Positions 24,301 through 34,649 of a DNA stretch of 64,000 bases are shown here, piece by piece (the stretch's first letter is position 1; each line of letters starts with the position of its first letter). The notes beneath the pieces are model-generated. The model searched no databases. It was not told the origin of the DNA and saw nothing but the letters and a program-made list of their open reading frames with translations. The stretch comes from Clostridium sp. NkU-1. GTDB taxonomy: Bacteria > Bacillota_A > Clostridia > Lachnospirales > Lachnospiraceae. The stretch is from assembly GCA_001312405.1 (NCBI GenBank), contig BBDR01000018.1, forward strand, positions 1-64,000. Direction: 5' to 3'. A program made the position numbers and the translations under genes.

Positions 24301-25261
24301 TTATTCCCCGTTTCCGTAGGAGACCCATAGTTTTGATGATCCAAATATGACTGCCGTAAATGCTCCGATGATAATCAAAAGTACCCATGCCATTGCAGAA
24401 GCATAACCCATTTCATGGTAAGTCCATCCCTGAAGATATAAATGCAGGGTATAGAAAAGAGTTGAATTTAAGACTCCTCCTTTGCCGCCGCCAATGATGT
24501 ATGCCTGGGTAAATGTTTGGAATGCCGAAATCATTTGCATGACCAGGTTAAAAAGTATAACCGGTGTAAGCGATGGAATGGTTATTGAAAAAAACTGCTG
24601 GACTTTACTGGCACCGTCCACACTGGCGGCCTCATAGTAGTCCGTGGGAATCTGTTTTAAGCCCGCCAGAAAGATGATCATGGATGAACCGAACTGCCAC
24701 ACAGTGAGAAGTACCAGAGTGCCCAGAGCATACTTGGGATTGGTTATCCATCCTGGCAGATCCGTAAATCCAAATGACGAGAGGAGGCCGTTTATCAAAC
24801 CTTCTTTTTCAAATAACTTTCTCCATAAAACTGCTATTGCCACAGAACCTCCCAGCAGCGTGGGAATGTAGTATACGGCGCGGTAAAAAGACACGAACCG
24901 CAGCTTCTGATTCATCAGTACAGCTACCAGCAATGCAAAAACCAGCTTTAAGGGCACCGATGTGAACACATAGGTGAATGTGACTGATAATGATTTTAAA
25001 TAGTAGGGGTCTACCCTCATTATTTTGCCCGATACCGCCGTAAAATCAGTGATACCGAATAATGAACCAAACATCCTTATGTAGTTGCCGAAACCGATCC
25101 ACTGGACCGAATCGGGTTTTGTGAAATCATAATCCGTAAAACTCATGCGGAGCGACATGAGCATGGGATAAACCGTAAGGCCAAGAATTCCTATCAGCCA
25201 GGGAAGCAGAAACATATAGGGGATAAAATTATCACGACAGAATTTTTTTCATCTTTTTCAA
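24301..25261 (-). CDS. sugar ABC transporter permease, MalF-like (1 frameshift)
   Basis: About 320 residues with six membrane helices. The EAA loop reads EAASVDGASKVQQFFSITIPSLTP. I place the start at the TTG at 25261, which follows AAAGGAGG by 9 bases; one surplus T near 25247 then joins MKKMKKFCRDNFIPY to MFLLPWLIGILGLTVYPM. Without that correction the frame starts at an internal ATG at 25215. It forms the channel with the MalG-like partner. Confidence 0.9.
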
Positions 25262-25434
25262 TCTGTCTAACCTCCTTTACGTTTTGAAAAGATGTTTAAA
25301 ATATACAATAATGAAATCCGGATTTGCTTTTATATGTATATATTTTACTGTTTTTGAATGAAAATAACAACATATATTGGGCAAAGCGCCAATACATCAA
25401 AAAATCCTCATTATTTTCACTAAATTGACTGGAC

Positions 25435-26290
25435 TTATGTGGTTTTCCTGGATTTTCTATATTGAAGGGGAGACATCCCTACGTGTTTTTTGAAAACCCG
25501 GTCAAAATAAGAAAGTCTTTCATACCCTAATTTTTTTGAAATATCCTCTATGGAAAGGGAATCATCGATAAGCAGATTTCTGGCATGGTCGATTTTCTGA
25601 AGGTTGATGAATTCATTTACGGTAAAATTAGTTACTTCTTTAAAGATGCGGCTTAAATAACTTTTATCAAGGTAAAATATGCCTGCCAGATCCTCAAGAC
25701 CATAAATCTCAGAATAATGCTCCATAATGTAGTACATAATTTCCTTCACTTTTACATAGCGCATCATTTTACCGCCTGCAGCGGGGTATTCCTCCGGTCT
25801 GGTACCAGCTCCGTTTAAAATCATTATGATGATGGAAAGAAGCAGTTCTTTCACTTCCGCGGCGGCATAAGGTTTTTCTGTCTTCAAAACCGCTTCCATT
25901 TTCTTTAGTTTCTTTTCAATGATTTCCTGATGTTTAGAATTCATCTGAAGAACACCGTGTAAATTGCAGAAAAATCCTGTTAAGTCCAGTTCCATAGCAG
26001 CTCCTGCAGAGATCAGCCATGATTCTTCGATTTCTATTAATATCCGTTCGTGGTATTTTCCGCCGATTACGTTTGTAAAAGGAATCTTTTTTTTATCAAT
26101 AAAAGACAGGGTGCCTTTTGACATCCTGTAGCTTTTATTGTTTGAATAGAAAAAAACGTTCTCCATCCAGGATATAATAAATCTGATATTCATTTTTATA
26201 AAATCCAATGGTTTCAGCCAGGTCACAGTCCCTGGCCACATGGCTGATTCCGATTCCATTGCATTTTCCTGTAAAAATCACTTCTTTCAT
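25435..26290 (-). CDS. AraC-family transcriptional regulator (1 frameshift)
   Basis: About 285 residues: an N-terminal cupin-like sensing part and a C-terminal double HTH. Helix segments LEDLAGIFYLDKSYLSRIFKEVT and IEDISKKLGYERLSYFDRVFKKHVGMSPLQYR define the AraC domain. The frame breaks in the run of A at about 26151-26156. The ATG at 26290 has AGGAAAGAGG upstream. It lies inside the sugar operon, between GH43 and the permeases, so it most likely controls this locus in response to the imported sugar. Confidence 0.88.
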
Positions 26291-26342
26291 ATTTCCTCTT
26301 TCCTGCAATGCCTTATGGGCATAAAGGTATACCTGAAGGGGA

Positions 26343-27218
26343 TTAAGTTCCGCTGACCCAAAGGGTGTCATCTGTTTCTTCCAGTTTGTAAAAAACAGGA
26401 TGCTCTTTTAAATGTTCATTTGGGGTATGAAGGGTAAGATAAAGTTCACCGGATAAGTTTTTGAATATCATGCCATGGCCTCCGTCTTTTTCAAATAGAA
26501 GCCTGTCATCCTGAGTCCATTTTCCCGTAATATCACCGTTGCCGGAATAAGCAAGGGCCTGCGTGTACCCTTCCTTTCCAAAGCTGGACCAGAGAAGAAT
26601 CAGCGGCCGCTTTTGGTTCGGTACAGGAAAGGACCATCCGTTACATAATTTGTACCAGGCCTTTTATTTTTTTACGGGGACGATCCAGGCTTTTGCTTCT
26701 GAAGCGTGAAAGAGAAGCTTGGGTTCAGATACCGCCTGTTTTAGATCCAGGCTCAGTTCTACGGCACAGATGGAACCATCCGAAATCTGAACCCATTCAT
26801 GAACGAAAACCATATAGGGTTTTCCTTCCGGACTTACATAAAACGTTCCGTCAATGCATTCCCAGTCATGTGGTGTGATTTGCTTTTCGCTGTGTGGGAT
26901 AAACGGTCCTAAGGGATGATCTGCCTTTAAAATTGAAGTTCCTCCATGGGAATGACTGTCTTTAAAGGTTGCAAACATATAATAAGAACCGTTGTATTTA
27001 TGGACTTCCGGAGCCCAGCAATTCAAATCGGCCCAAAAGTCTTCCGGCTTATGAAATACTTCGTAAGGACCATTCCAGTTTTCCAAGTCTTCACTGATGT
27101 AGCAGTCAAATCCGGTGGCAGATGTCCAGCAGGTTTCGGCCCTTGTTCCATACATATAGTATTTCCCCTCATTTACCAATATAAAGGGATCCCTGATATT
27201 GATTCTTTCAAGATTCAT
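26343..27218 (-). CDS. glycoside hydrolase family 43 (2 frameshifts)
   Basis: About 292 residues, a single five-bladed propeller. The catalytic base Asp is in NIRDPFILVNEGKYYMYGTR at the start; WAPEVHKYNGSYYMF is the blade with an acidic residue, and the end has GGHGMIF, the family's usual last blade. No signal peptide, so it acts inside on imported oligosaccharides. Frames break near 26666 (T run) and near 26607, where one C is missing in the stretch encoding SGRLLILWSS. The ATG at 27218 is chosen over a TTG two codons earlier. Xylosidase or arabinofuranosidase activity is likely by family. Confidence 0.85.
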
Positions 27219-27576
27219 TTGCAAACCATCCTTTCATAAGAGCGTTTTTCCCATATCTATCCATATCAACAGATAGAAATATTTTCCAGTTTAATTATAC
27301 TGTATAAATGGTTTGATTGGTAGATTGTGAGCCGACTTTATGGGATATTTCCTGTATATGGAAATGAATGTCTGTTATCTATTTGATCCAGTATTTGAAA
27401 AGCTCTGCAAAACAGCCAGGAGAGGGTTGGTTTCAAAAGAAAAAAATACATTTTTCCCTTGACTAACCACCTTTTGTTCTATATAATTGAAACGATGTTT
27501 AATTAAAATAGTCTCAATATGTTTCATCATATTGCCTATGATAAGCTATTGTAACAAGAGGAGGTGTCCGTAGATT
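27219..27576. other. divergent intergenic region GH43 / rpmH
   Basis: The left half is the upstream region of the GH43 operon, where I see no clear operator. The right half holds the rpmH promoter and a leader of about 80 bases. No additional gene is visible. Confidence 0.6.
27459..27487 (+). promoter_or_regulatory. rpmH operon promoter
   Basis: TTGACT (27459-27464) and TATAAT (27482-27487) are exactly 17 bases apart, a near-consensus vegetative promoter about 90 bases ahead of rpmH. Confidence 0.85.
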
Positions 27577-27712
27577 ATGAAGATGACGTTTCAGCCAAAA
27601 AAAGAGACAGAGATCTAAAGTTCATGGTTTTAGAGCCAGAATGAGCACTCCAGGCGGTAGAAAAGTTTTAGCTGCCAGAAGAGCAAAGGGAAGAGCAAAA
27701 TTATCAGCTTAA
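27577..27712 (+). CDS. rpmH: 50S ribosomal protein L34 (1 frameshift)
   Basis: Forty-four codons reading [14 protein letters not shown], then [30 protein letters not shown], the classic L34 sequence, once one A is removed from the seven-A run after CAGCC (27597-27603). As written, the frame stops after 12 codons. L34 is a universal, very basic large-subunit protein, and its disruption by a single extra A is strong evidence for a base-calling error. AGGAGG lies upstream of the ATG. It opens the rpmH-rnpA-yidD-yidC-jag operon. Confidence 0.95.
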
Positions 27713-27832
27713 TGGACCAGGCCGCAAGTAATTGTGGCCTTTTCTTTTCTCAAATTCCTGGGAAACAGGAAAAATACCTTTCAGGTATACCTTTATGTCC
27801 AAAAACGTGGACAGGAGATAGGAAAAAGTTTC

Positions 27833-28181
27833 ATGAAACATTTTAATTCAATTAAGAAAAGCCGGGATTTTCAAGAGGTTTATCAAAACGGAAAGTCCCT
27901 TGCCAACAGACTTCTTGTAATGTATGTCAGGAAAACGGACAGGCCTGAGACCAGAATCGGCATATCCGTCAGCAAGAAAGTAGGAAACAGCGTTGTAAGA
28001 CATCACATAACCAGATTAATCAGAGAGAGCTTCAGGCTTCATGAGGAAATGGTAGAGGCAGGATTAGACATCGTAGTCGTTGTAAGATCAGCGGCAAAGG
28101 AAGAAAATTACAAAACAATCGAAAGTGCATATCTGCACTTGTGCGGACTTCATAACATTTTAAAAAAAAGAATCGAAGTGA
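27833..28181 (+). CDS. rnpA: ribonuclease P protein component
   Basis: About 115 residues. [22 protein letters not shown] at the start and the RNR-like motif [18 protein letters not shown] (about residues 54-71) are diagnostic. It binds the RNase P RNA that matures tRNA 5' ends. As printed, the frame runs on into yidD; removing one of the eight A bases at 28162-28169 gives a natural end, LKKESK and TGA at 28179. I treat the apparent rnpA-yidD fusion as a sequence error. Confidence 0.92.
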
Positions 28182-28399
28182 TCTTATGGTTAAAAAATCA
28201 TGATTTGTTGATCAGAGGATACCAGAAGTATTTATCTCCTCTGAAAATAAGAACTCACTGCATTTACACGCCTACGTGCTCTCAATACGCCATTGAAGCA
28301 CTTAAAAAGTACGGCGTGTTAAAAGGTACATTTTTGGCTTGCAAGAGGATACTTCGGTGTAATCCATTTGCAAAAGGCGGTTATGATCCAGTTCCGTAA
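28178..28399 (+). CDS. yidD: membrane protein insertion efficiency factor YidD
   Basis: About 73 residues. The family core is clear: [37 protein letters not shown] and the ending [14 protein letters not shown], with its conserved cysteines. The start is uncertain: a GTG at 28178 overlaps the rnpA stop and stays in frame, and an ATG at 28186 would need one A fewer. YidD is thought to help YidC insert proteins. Its place between rnpA and yidC is the standard one. Confidence 0.88.
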   Translation: MILWLKNHDLLIRGYQKYLSPLKIRTHCIYTPTCSQYAIEALKKYGVLKGTFLACKRILRCNPFAKGGYDPVP

Positions 28400-28418
28400 C
28401 AGATGAGGAGGTAGTTCA

Positions 28419-29699
28419 TTGGAATTCTTAGTATTGACTAAGGTAGGAGGCATCTTGGGGCCGTTTGCGACCGTTCTGGGTGTAATAATGGATTGGCTTT
28501 TTAAGCTGACCAGTACATTTGGTATCCAGAATATTGGTTTGTGTATTATTTTATTTACTCTTGTAACAAAGCTTCTTATGTTTCCGCTGACCTTAAAACA
28601 GCAGAAATCTTCAAAGCTTATGAGTGTTATGCAGCCGGAAATTTCGGCGATTCAGGCAAAGTATAAAGGAAAGACCGACCAGGAATCCATGAGAAAGCAG
28701 AACGTGGAGGTTCAGGCGGTTTATGAGAAATATGGAACTTCCATGACAGGAGGCTGTGTACAGCTTGTCATCCAGATGCCCATTCTTTTTGCCCTGTATC
28801 AGGTTATTTATCATATTCCTGCTTATGTACAGAGCGTGAAAGCGGTATTTGAAAATGTGGTGACATCCATCAATTCCCTTGGAGTGGATCATGTTGGAAT
28901 GCTGACACAGTTTGCTGCAGATAATAAAGTTAATATATCAAGAATCGGAAGTCTTACAACCAGCAATGGAATGGTAGATTTCTTATATCAGTTAAATCCA
29001 AGCCAGTGGAATTCTTTACAGGGATTATTCCCTTCCATTAAGGATACCATTGCAACCAATGCAGCACAGATTTCCCATATGAATTCCTTCTTTGGAATCA
29101 ACCTGGCTTCTACGCCATCCAGCGTACTGTTTCCGCCAGGAGGGGGCTTCCATTTCAGTCTTGCCATTCTCATTCCGATTCTGGCAGGTTTAAGCCAGTG
29201 GTTCAGTGCAAGGCTCATGACAGTAAACCAGCCTCAAAATGGGAATAATGAAAACAATGCCATGGCTCAGTCCATGAAGAGCATGAATACAGTCATGCCG
29301 CTTATGTCAGTATTTTTCTGCTTCACCTTTGCATCCGGTATCGGTATTTACTGGATTGCCTCCAGCGTGTTCCAGATCATCCAGCAGGTTGCGGTAAACC
29401 GTTATTTAAACCGGATTGATATGGATGATATGATTAAGAAGAATGTTGAAAAGGCTAATAAGAAACGTGCAAAGAAGGGACTTCCTCCTCAGCGCGTTGC
29501 CCAGAATGCTACAGCCAGCTTGAAAAATCTTCAGGCTGCCAATGAAAAAGAGGAAGCTGAGATTAATGCCAAGGCTGAGAAAACAAAAGAGCAGGTTAAG
29601 GCCTCCAGCGATTATTATAACAGCGGATCCTCAAATCCGGGCAGCATTGCGTCAAAGGCGAGGATGGTTGAGAAGTACAACGAAAAGCACAATAAATAG
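28419..29699 (+). CDS. yidC: membrane protein insertase YidC/Oxa1 family
   Basis: An intact 426-residue membrane protein. The Oxa1 core has LCIILFTLVTKLLMFPLTLKQQKS near the start, GGCVQLVIQMPILFALYQVI, and later helices ending in ASGIGIYWIASSVFQIIQQ. The C-terminal tail is long, charged and rich in Lys and Glu, as in clostridial members. The start is TTG at 28419 with GAGGAGG upstream. It inserts membrane proteins, with or without Sec. jag follows by 11 bases. Confidence 0.95.
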   Translation: MEFLVLTKVGGILGPFATVLGVIMDWLFKLTSTFGIQNIGLCIILFTLVTKLLMFPLTLKQQKSSKLMSVMQPEISAIQAKYKGKTDQESMRKQNVEVQAVYEKYGTSMTGGCVQLVIQMPILFALYQVIYHIPAYVQSVKAVFENVVTSINSLGVDHVGMLTQFAADNKVNISRIGSLTTSNGMVDFLYQLNPSQWNSLQGLFPSIKDTIATNAAQISHMNSFFGINLASTPSSVLFPPGGGFHFSLAILIPILAGLSQWFSARLMTVNQPQNGNNENNAMAQSMKSMNTVMPLMSVFFCFTFASGIGIYWIASSVFQIIQQVAVNRYLNRIDMDDMIKKNVEKANKKRAKKGLPPQRVAQNATASLKNLQAANEKEEAEINAKAEKTKEQVKASSDYYNSGSSNPGSIASKARMVEKYNEKHNK

Positions 29700-29710
29700 G
29701 AGGGTGACCT

Positions 29711-30373
29711 ATGGATATGATTACAGTTTCAGCAAAAACCGTTGATGAAGCGATTACAAAGGCATTAATCGAATTAGGGACAACCAGTGATAAGCTGGAG
29801 TACGAAATTGTTGATAAGGGCAGTAATGGTATTCTGGGATTTATCGGTTCAAAGCCGGCTGTCATCCGTGCAAAAAAGAAAGAAACCATGGAAGACAAGG
29901 CTATGGCCTTTCTTTCCGATATGTTCGGCGCTATGGATTTAGGAGTCCATATGGAAGCTTCTTACCATGAAAAAGAAAAAGAGCTTTCCATTAACATGTC
30001 AGGAGATGACATGGGAATTTTAATAGGAAAAAGAGGACAGACCCTGGATTCCCTGCAATATCTGGTAAGCCTTGTTATAAATAAGGAAAATGAAGATTAC
30101 ATCAGGGTAAAGCTTGATACGGAAAATTACAGGGAGCGGAGAAAGGAAACTCTGGAAACTCTTGCAAAGAACATTGCTTACAAAGTGAAGCGTACAAGAC
30201 GTTCTGTTTCTCTGGAACCGATGAATCCTTATGAAAGAAGGATAATCCATTCCACACTTCAAAATGACAAGTTTGTTGTTACAAGAAGTGAGGGAGAGGA
30301 ACCATTCAGACACGTTGTTATTTCCTTAAAGAAGGATTATTCAAAAAAAAGATCGGAATCAGGAAAGAGATAA
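29711..30373 (+). CDS. jag: RNA-binding protein Jag/KhpB (SpoIIIJ-associated)
   Basis: A 220-residue protein with three parts: Jag-N (VSAKTVDEAITKALIELGTT; GSNGILGFIGSKPA), a KH domain with the GxxG-type loop in GILIGKRGQTLDSLQYLV, and an R3H domain (ERRIIHSTLQNDKFVVTRSEGEEPFRHVVI). Relatives bind RNA and affect cell division and sporulation. It directly follows yidC, as usual. Confidence 0.94.
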   Translation: MDMITVSAKTVDEAITKALIELGTTSDKLEYEIVDKGSNGILGFIGSKPAVIRAKKKETMEDKAMAFLSDMFGAMDLGVHMEASYHEKEKELSINMSGDDMGILIGKRGQTLDSLQYLVSLVINKENEDYIRVKLDTENYRERRKETLETLAKNIAYKVKRTRRSVSLEPMNPYERRIIHSTLQNDKFVVTRSEGEEPFRHVVISLKKDYSKKRSESGKR

Positions 30374-30390
30374 ATAGACAAATAACTATG

Positions 30391-30429
30391 AGGGGTTGGG
30401 GCTGTCGGAAGGCACCCTCACCCCTTTTC
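30391..30429 (+). terminator. putative terminator after jag
   Basis: aggggt (30391-30396) pairs with acccct (30420-30425) around an interrupted GC-rich stem, followed by a short T run. The stem is imperfect, so some transcription may run on into mnmE. Confidence 0.45.
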
Positions 30430-30460
30430 TTAAATAGGTGTTTTTTTCAGGTGATTGAAT

Positions 30461-31839
30461 ATGAAGATGAATACAATAGCGGCCATCGCCACAGCCATGT
30501 CAAGTTCCGGTATCGGAATTGTAAGGGTCAGCGGCGAGGAGTCATTTCAGATTATAGATAAGATATTTAAGGGTAAGGGAAAGGGGGAGAAAAAGCTTTC
30601 TAATGAGCCATCCCATACCATCCATTATGGCTATATTTGTGACGGGGATGAGGTCATTGATGAGGTTCTGGTTCTGATCATGAGGGGACCAAGAAGCTAT
30701 ACGGCAGAGGATACGGTTGAGATTGACTGCCATGGAGGAGTTCTTGTAACGAAAAGAATCCTGGAGACTGTGTTAAAGTACGGTGCCAGTCCTGCGGAGC
30801 CTGGAGAATTTACGAAAAGGGCATTTTTAAACGGCAGGGTGGACCTATCCCAGGCTGAGGCCGTCATTGATGTGATTAATGCGAAAAATAATTATGCCTT
30901 AAAGTCTTCTGTCAGCCAGCTAGAGGGAGCTGTTTCCAGGAAAATAAAGGATATGAGAGATAAAATTATTTATCATATCGCTTTTATTGAATCAGCTCTT
31001 GATGATCCGGAACACATTTCTCTGGATGGGTACCAGGACCTTCTTTTGCAGGCAATTAAGCCTTTAAAAGAGGAGCTGAATCTTCTTATTAGGTCTGCGG
31101 ATAATGGAAGAGTTCTTTCAGAAGGCATTGAGACTGTTATATTAGGAAAGCCCAATGCAGGAAAATCTTCCCTTTTAAATGTTCTGGTGGGAGAGGAGCG
31201 GGCAATTGTCACGGATATTGCAGGAACCACCAGGGATACCTTAAAGGAGCAGATCAGGCTGGAAGACTTAAGCCTTAATATCATTGATACGGCAGGAATC
31301 CGGCATACAGAGGATGTGGTCGAAAGGATTGGTGTTGAGAAGGCAAGAAATGCGGCCCAGGAAGCGGACCTGATTATCTATGTGGTGGATGGTCCTGTCC
31401 CCTTGATGAAAATGATGAGGAGATTTTAGAATTCATTGAGAACCGGAAGGCAGTTGTACTTTTAAATAAGACGGATCTTATTCCTGTTGTTACAGAAGAT
31501 ATGCTTAAAAAGAAAACCGGACACCATGTGATTCCCATTTCCGCAAAGGAAGGTATTGGGATCGGGAACCTGGAGGATGAGATAAAGGCCATGTTCTATC
31601 AGGGTGAAATTGACTTTAATGATCAGGTTTACATCACAAATGTAAGGCATAAGAATGCCTTTTTGGAGGCTCTTAAGAGCCTTTCTATGGTGGAGGGCAG
31701 CGTGAAAGAAGGAATGCCGGAGGATTTCTATTCCATTGATTTAATGGATGCTTATGAGCAGCTGGGAACCATCCTGGGAGAATCTGTTGGGGATGATCTG
31801 GTGCATGAGATATTCCGCAAGTTTTGTATGGGTAAGTAA
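30461..31839 (+). CDS. mnmE: tRNA modification GTPase MnmE (1 frameshift)
   Basis: About 459 residues. The formyl-THF-binding N-domain has [12 protein letters not shown] and [14 protein letters not shown]. The G domain has GKPNAGKSS, the switch TTRDT, DTAG and NKTD. The C-terminal CxGK motif is CMGK. The frame breaks near 31395-31405, after VVDG. With MnmG it makes 5-carboxymethylaminomethyl-uridine in the wobble position. The ATG at 30461, with AGGTGA upstream, is preferred over a TTG two codons earlier. Confidence 0.95.
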
Positions 31840-31875
31840 GGATTTTGATGGGGAGTGATAGGAAAGGAGAATGAA

Positions 31876-33777
31876 ATGCAGCATTTAGAAGAATCTTATG
31901 ATGTTGTCATAGTCGGTGCAGGCCATGCCGGCTGTGAGGCGGCCCTGGCCTCAGCAAGGCTGGGCCTTGAGACAATTATGTTTACAGTCAGTGTGGACAG
32001 CATTGCACTGATGCCCTGTAATCCCAATATCGGCGGCAGTTCCAAAGGCCATCTGGTAAGGGAGCTGGATGCTTTAGGTGGTGAAATGGGCAAAATTATA
32101 GATAAAACCTTTATCCAGTCCAAAATGTTAAATCAGTCAAAAGGACCGGCAGTCCATTCCTTAAGGGCTCAGGCGGACAAGCAGGAGTATTCCAGAGCCA
32201 TGAGAATGACCCTGGAAAATACGGATCATTTGACCATAAGGCAGGCAGAGGTTACGGAAATCATTGTAGAGAATGGAACTCTTACAGGTGTTAAGACTCT
32301 TTCCGGGGCAGTTTACCGCTGCAAGGCGGCAGTATTGGCTACGGGAACCTATTTAAAGGCAAGGTGCATCTACGGCGATGTGAGCGAATATACAGGCCCT
32401 AACGGCCTTAAGGCAGCCAATCATCTGACTGATTCCCTAAAGGAGCATGGGATCGAAATGCTGCGCTTTAAGACGGGGACTCCTGCCAGAGTGGATAAGA
32501 GAAGCATTGATTTTTCCAGGATGGAAGAGCAGTTTGGGGATGAGAAAGTGGTGCCCTTTTCCTTTTCCACGGATAGGGAAGCTTTGGAAAAGGAGCAGAT
32601 TTCCTGCTGGCTTACTTACACCAATGAAAAGACCCATGAGATCATTCGGGAAAACTTGGATCGTTCTCCCTTATATTCAGGGGCCATCGAAGGAACCGGG
32701 CCAAGATACTGCCCATCCATTGAAGATAAGGTGGTAAAATTTTCGGATAAGGACCGTCATCAGGTCTTTGTTGAGCCGGAGGGCCTTTATACCAATGAAA
32801 TGTACTTAGCCGGTATGTCAAGCTCTCTGCCGGAGGATGTGCAGTATGCCATGTACCGGACGGTCCCAGGCCTTGAAAAGGTGAAAATCGTCAGGAATGC
32901 TTATGCAATTGAATATGACTGCATCAATTCCATCCAGCTTAAGTCGACCCTGGAAACCCTGCCGATCAGCGGGTTGTTTTGCGGCGGTCAGTTTAACGGA
33001 AGCTCCGGCTATGAGGAGGCGGCAGTCCAGGGCTTTATGGCCGGTGTAAATGCGGCGATGAAGATACTGGGGAGAGAACAGATCGTACTGGACCGTTCCC
33101 AGGCTTATATCGGTGTTTTGATCGATGATCTTGTTACAAAAGAAAATCACGAGCCGTACCGCATGATGACCTCACGGGCTGAATACAGGCTGTTGCTGCG
33201 TCAGGACAATGCAGATATCCGTCTTATGAAGATCGGCCATGATATTGGATTGATCAGCGATGAGCAGTATGAAAACCTGCTTTTAAAGGAACGGATGATT
33301 GAGGAAGAAATCAGGCGTTTGGAAGCTGCAAATATAGGAGCATCCAGAGAAGTGCAGGAATTCCTGGAAGAAAACGGGAGCACTCCTTTAAAAACGGGAA
33401 CAACCCTGGCTGAACTTGTTAGAAGACCAGAGCTGGATTATGTTATGTTAACTAAAATAGATAAGGACAGACCTGTCCTTTCCGAGGATGTTATGGAACA
33501 GGTCAATATTAATATTAAATACGATGGATATATCCGCAGGCAGAGACAACAGGTAAGTCAGTATAAAAAGCTGGAGAATAAAAAGCTGGATGTGGAATTT
33601 GATTATTCCACGGTAAAGGGGCTTAGAAGAGAGGCCATCCAGAAACTGAATCTGTATAAGCCCATGTCCATTGGACAGGCATCCAGAATATCCGGTGTAT
33701 CACCGGCAGATATATCAGTTTTGCTCGTTTATTTAGAGCAGCTTCGATATCAGAAGAGCCTGGAAAAGAAAGAATGA
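31876..33777 (+). CDS. mnmG: tRNA uridine-5-carboxymethylaminomethyl modification enzyme MnmG (GidA)
   Basis: An intact FAD protein of 633 residues from the ATG at 31876, which has AGGAGA 5 bases upstream; an in-frame GTG at 31855 would add seven codons. The dinucleotide fold [21 protein letters not shown], the loop [21 protein letters not shown], and the C-terminal [21 protein letters not shown] are family features. It is MnmE's partner and lies 36 bases after it. Confidence 0.96.
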   Translation: MQHLEESYDVVIVGAGHAGCEAALASARLGLETIMFTVSVDSIALMPCNPNIGGSSKGHLVRELDALGGEMGKIIDKTFIQSKMLNQSKGPAVHSLRAQADKQEYSRAMRMTLENTDHLTIRQAEVTEIIVENGTLTGVKTLSGAVYRCKAAVLATGTYLKARCIYGDVSEYTGPNGLKAANHLTDSLKEHGIEMLRFKTGTPARVDKRSIDFSRMEEQFGDEKVVPFSFSTDREALEKEQISCWLTYTNEKTHEIIRENLDRSPLYSGAIEGTGPRYCPSIEDKVVKFSDKDRHQVFVEPEGLYTNEMYLAGMSSSLPEDVQYAMYRTVPGLEKVKIVRNAYAIEYDCINSIQLKSTLETLPISGLFCGGQFNGSSGYEEAAVQGFMAGVNAAMKILGREQIVLDRSQAYIGVLIDDLVTKENHEPYRMMTSRAEYRLLLRQDNADIRLMKIGHDIGLISDEQYENLLLKERMIEEEIRRLEAANIGASREVQEFLEENGSTPLKTGTTLAELVRRPELDYVMLTKIDKDRPVLSEDVMEQVNINIKYDGYIRRQRQQVSQYKKLENKKLDVEFDYSTVKGLRREAIQKLNLYKPMSIGQASRISGVSPADISVLLVYLEQLRYQKSLEKKE

Positions 33778-33787
33778 GGAATTATAT

Positions 33788-34519
33788 ATGACAGGAGCAT
33801 TTGAAGAAAATCTCCGAAAAGAACTGAATTTATTGTCCATAGAATTAGAAGAGAATCAAATAAATCAATTTTATAATTATTTTGAATTATTAGTAGAATG
33901 GAATAAATTCATGAATTTAACTGCAATTACAGAAATGGATGAAGTGATCACAAAGCATTTTGTTGACAGTTTATCCCTGATTAAAGCAGTAGAGGAGATT
34001 GGTACAAAGCATTACAGAATCATTGATGTAGGAACTGGGGCAGGATTTCCTGGAATTCCTTTAAAGATTGCATTTCCTGATTTAAAAATCACATTAATGG
34101 ATTCCTTGAATAAAAGGGTGAATTTTTTAAATGAAGTAATTAATGGTTTGGGACTTAAAAAAATAGAGGCCATCCACGGGAGGGCAGAAGACCTGGGAAG
34201 AGATGCTCTTCATCGGGAACAGTATGATTTTTGCGTTTCCAGAGCAGTTGCTAACTTAAGCACTTTATCCGAATACTGTATGCCTTTTGTAAAAGTGGGA
34301 GGTCATTTTATTCCGTATAAATCCGGGAAGATTGAAGAAGAGCTGGCAGCGGCAAAACACGCCATATTTTTATTAGGTGGAAGTGTGGAGGAAGTGAAAA
34401 CCTTTTTATTGCCGGGAACAGATGCGGAACGGTCATTGGTTAAGATAATCAAGAATAATGGCATTTCTAAAAAGTATCCAAGAAAAGCTGGCTTGCCATC
34501 AAAGGAGCCGTTAAAATAA
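33788..34519 (+). CDS. rsmG: 16S rRNA (guanine527-N7)-methyltransferase RsmG (GidB)
   Basis: An intact 243-residue class I methyltransferase. The SAM loop is IDVGTGAGFPGIPLKIAFP, and the family motif NKFMNLTAITEMDEVITKHFVDSLS is at residues 38-62. It starts 10 bases after mnmG. A parS site begins 2 bases after the stop codon. The coding sequence is visibly more AT-rich than mnmG. Confidence 0.95.
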   Translation: MTGAFEENLRKELNLLSIELEENQINQFYNYFELLVEWNKFMNLTAITEMDEVITKHFVDSLSLIKAVEEIGTKHYRIIDVGTGAGFPGIPLKIAFPDLKITLMDSLNKRVNFLNEVINGLGLKKIEAIHGRAEDLGRDALHREQYDFCVSRAVANLSTLSEYCMPFVKVGGHFIPYKSGKIEEELAAAKHAIFLLGGSVEEVKTFLLPGTDAERSLVKIIKNNGISKKYPRKAGLPSKEPLK

Positions 34520-34521
34520 AA

Positions 34522-34537
34522 TGTTTCACGTGAAACA
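34522..34537. promoter_or_regulatory. parS: parS site 1
   Basis: TGTTTCACGTGAAACA, the exact 16-base ParB-binding palindrome of Firmicutes, 2 bases after rsmG. Confidence 0.97.
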
Positions 34538-34613
34538 TCCTTAAGCTGTTAGTTAAACCTCATTAAGTAGCAAAGCGGATTGAGAATATCCGATTGACTA
34601 ATTGAGCAGTGGA

Positions 34614-34629
34614 TGTTTCACGTGAAACA
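34614..34629. promoter_or_regulatory. parS: parS site 2
   Basis: A second exact TGTTTCACGTGAAACA, 92 bases from site 1, between the convergent rsmG and alpha/beta-hydrolase genes. ParB would load here and spread. Confidence 0.97.
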
Positions 34630-34649
34630 TTATTTTTTTATTATTTTGA

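Noticed and set aside
27734..28399. An apparent rnpA-yidD fusion protein of about 220 residues
   Set aside because: The join lies in a run of eight A; removing one gives the normal rnpA end and a separate yidD. The part before 27833 has no relation to RnpA.
34521..34630. The parS palindromes as a transcription terminator for rsmG
   Set aside because: They match the 16-base ParB site exactly, are short and have no T run directly after the first. Some termination cannot be ruled out.
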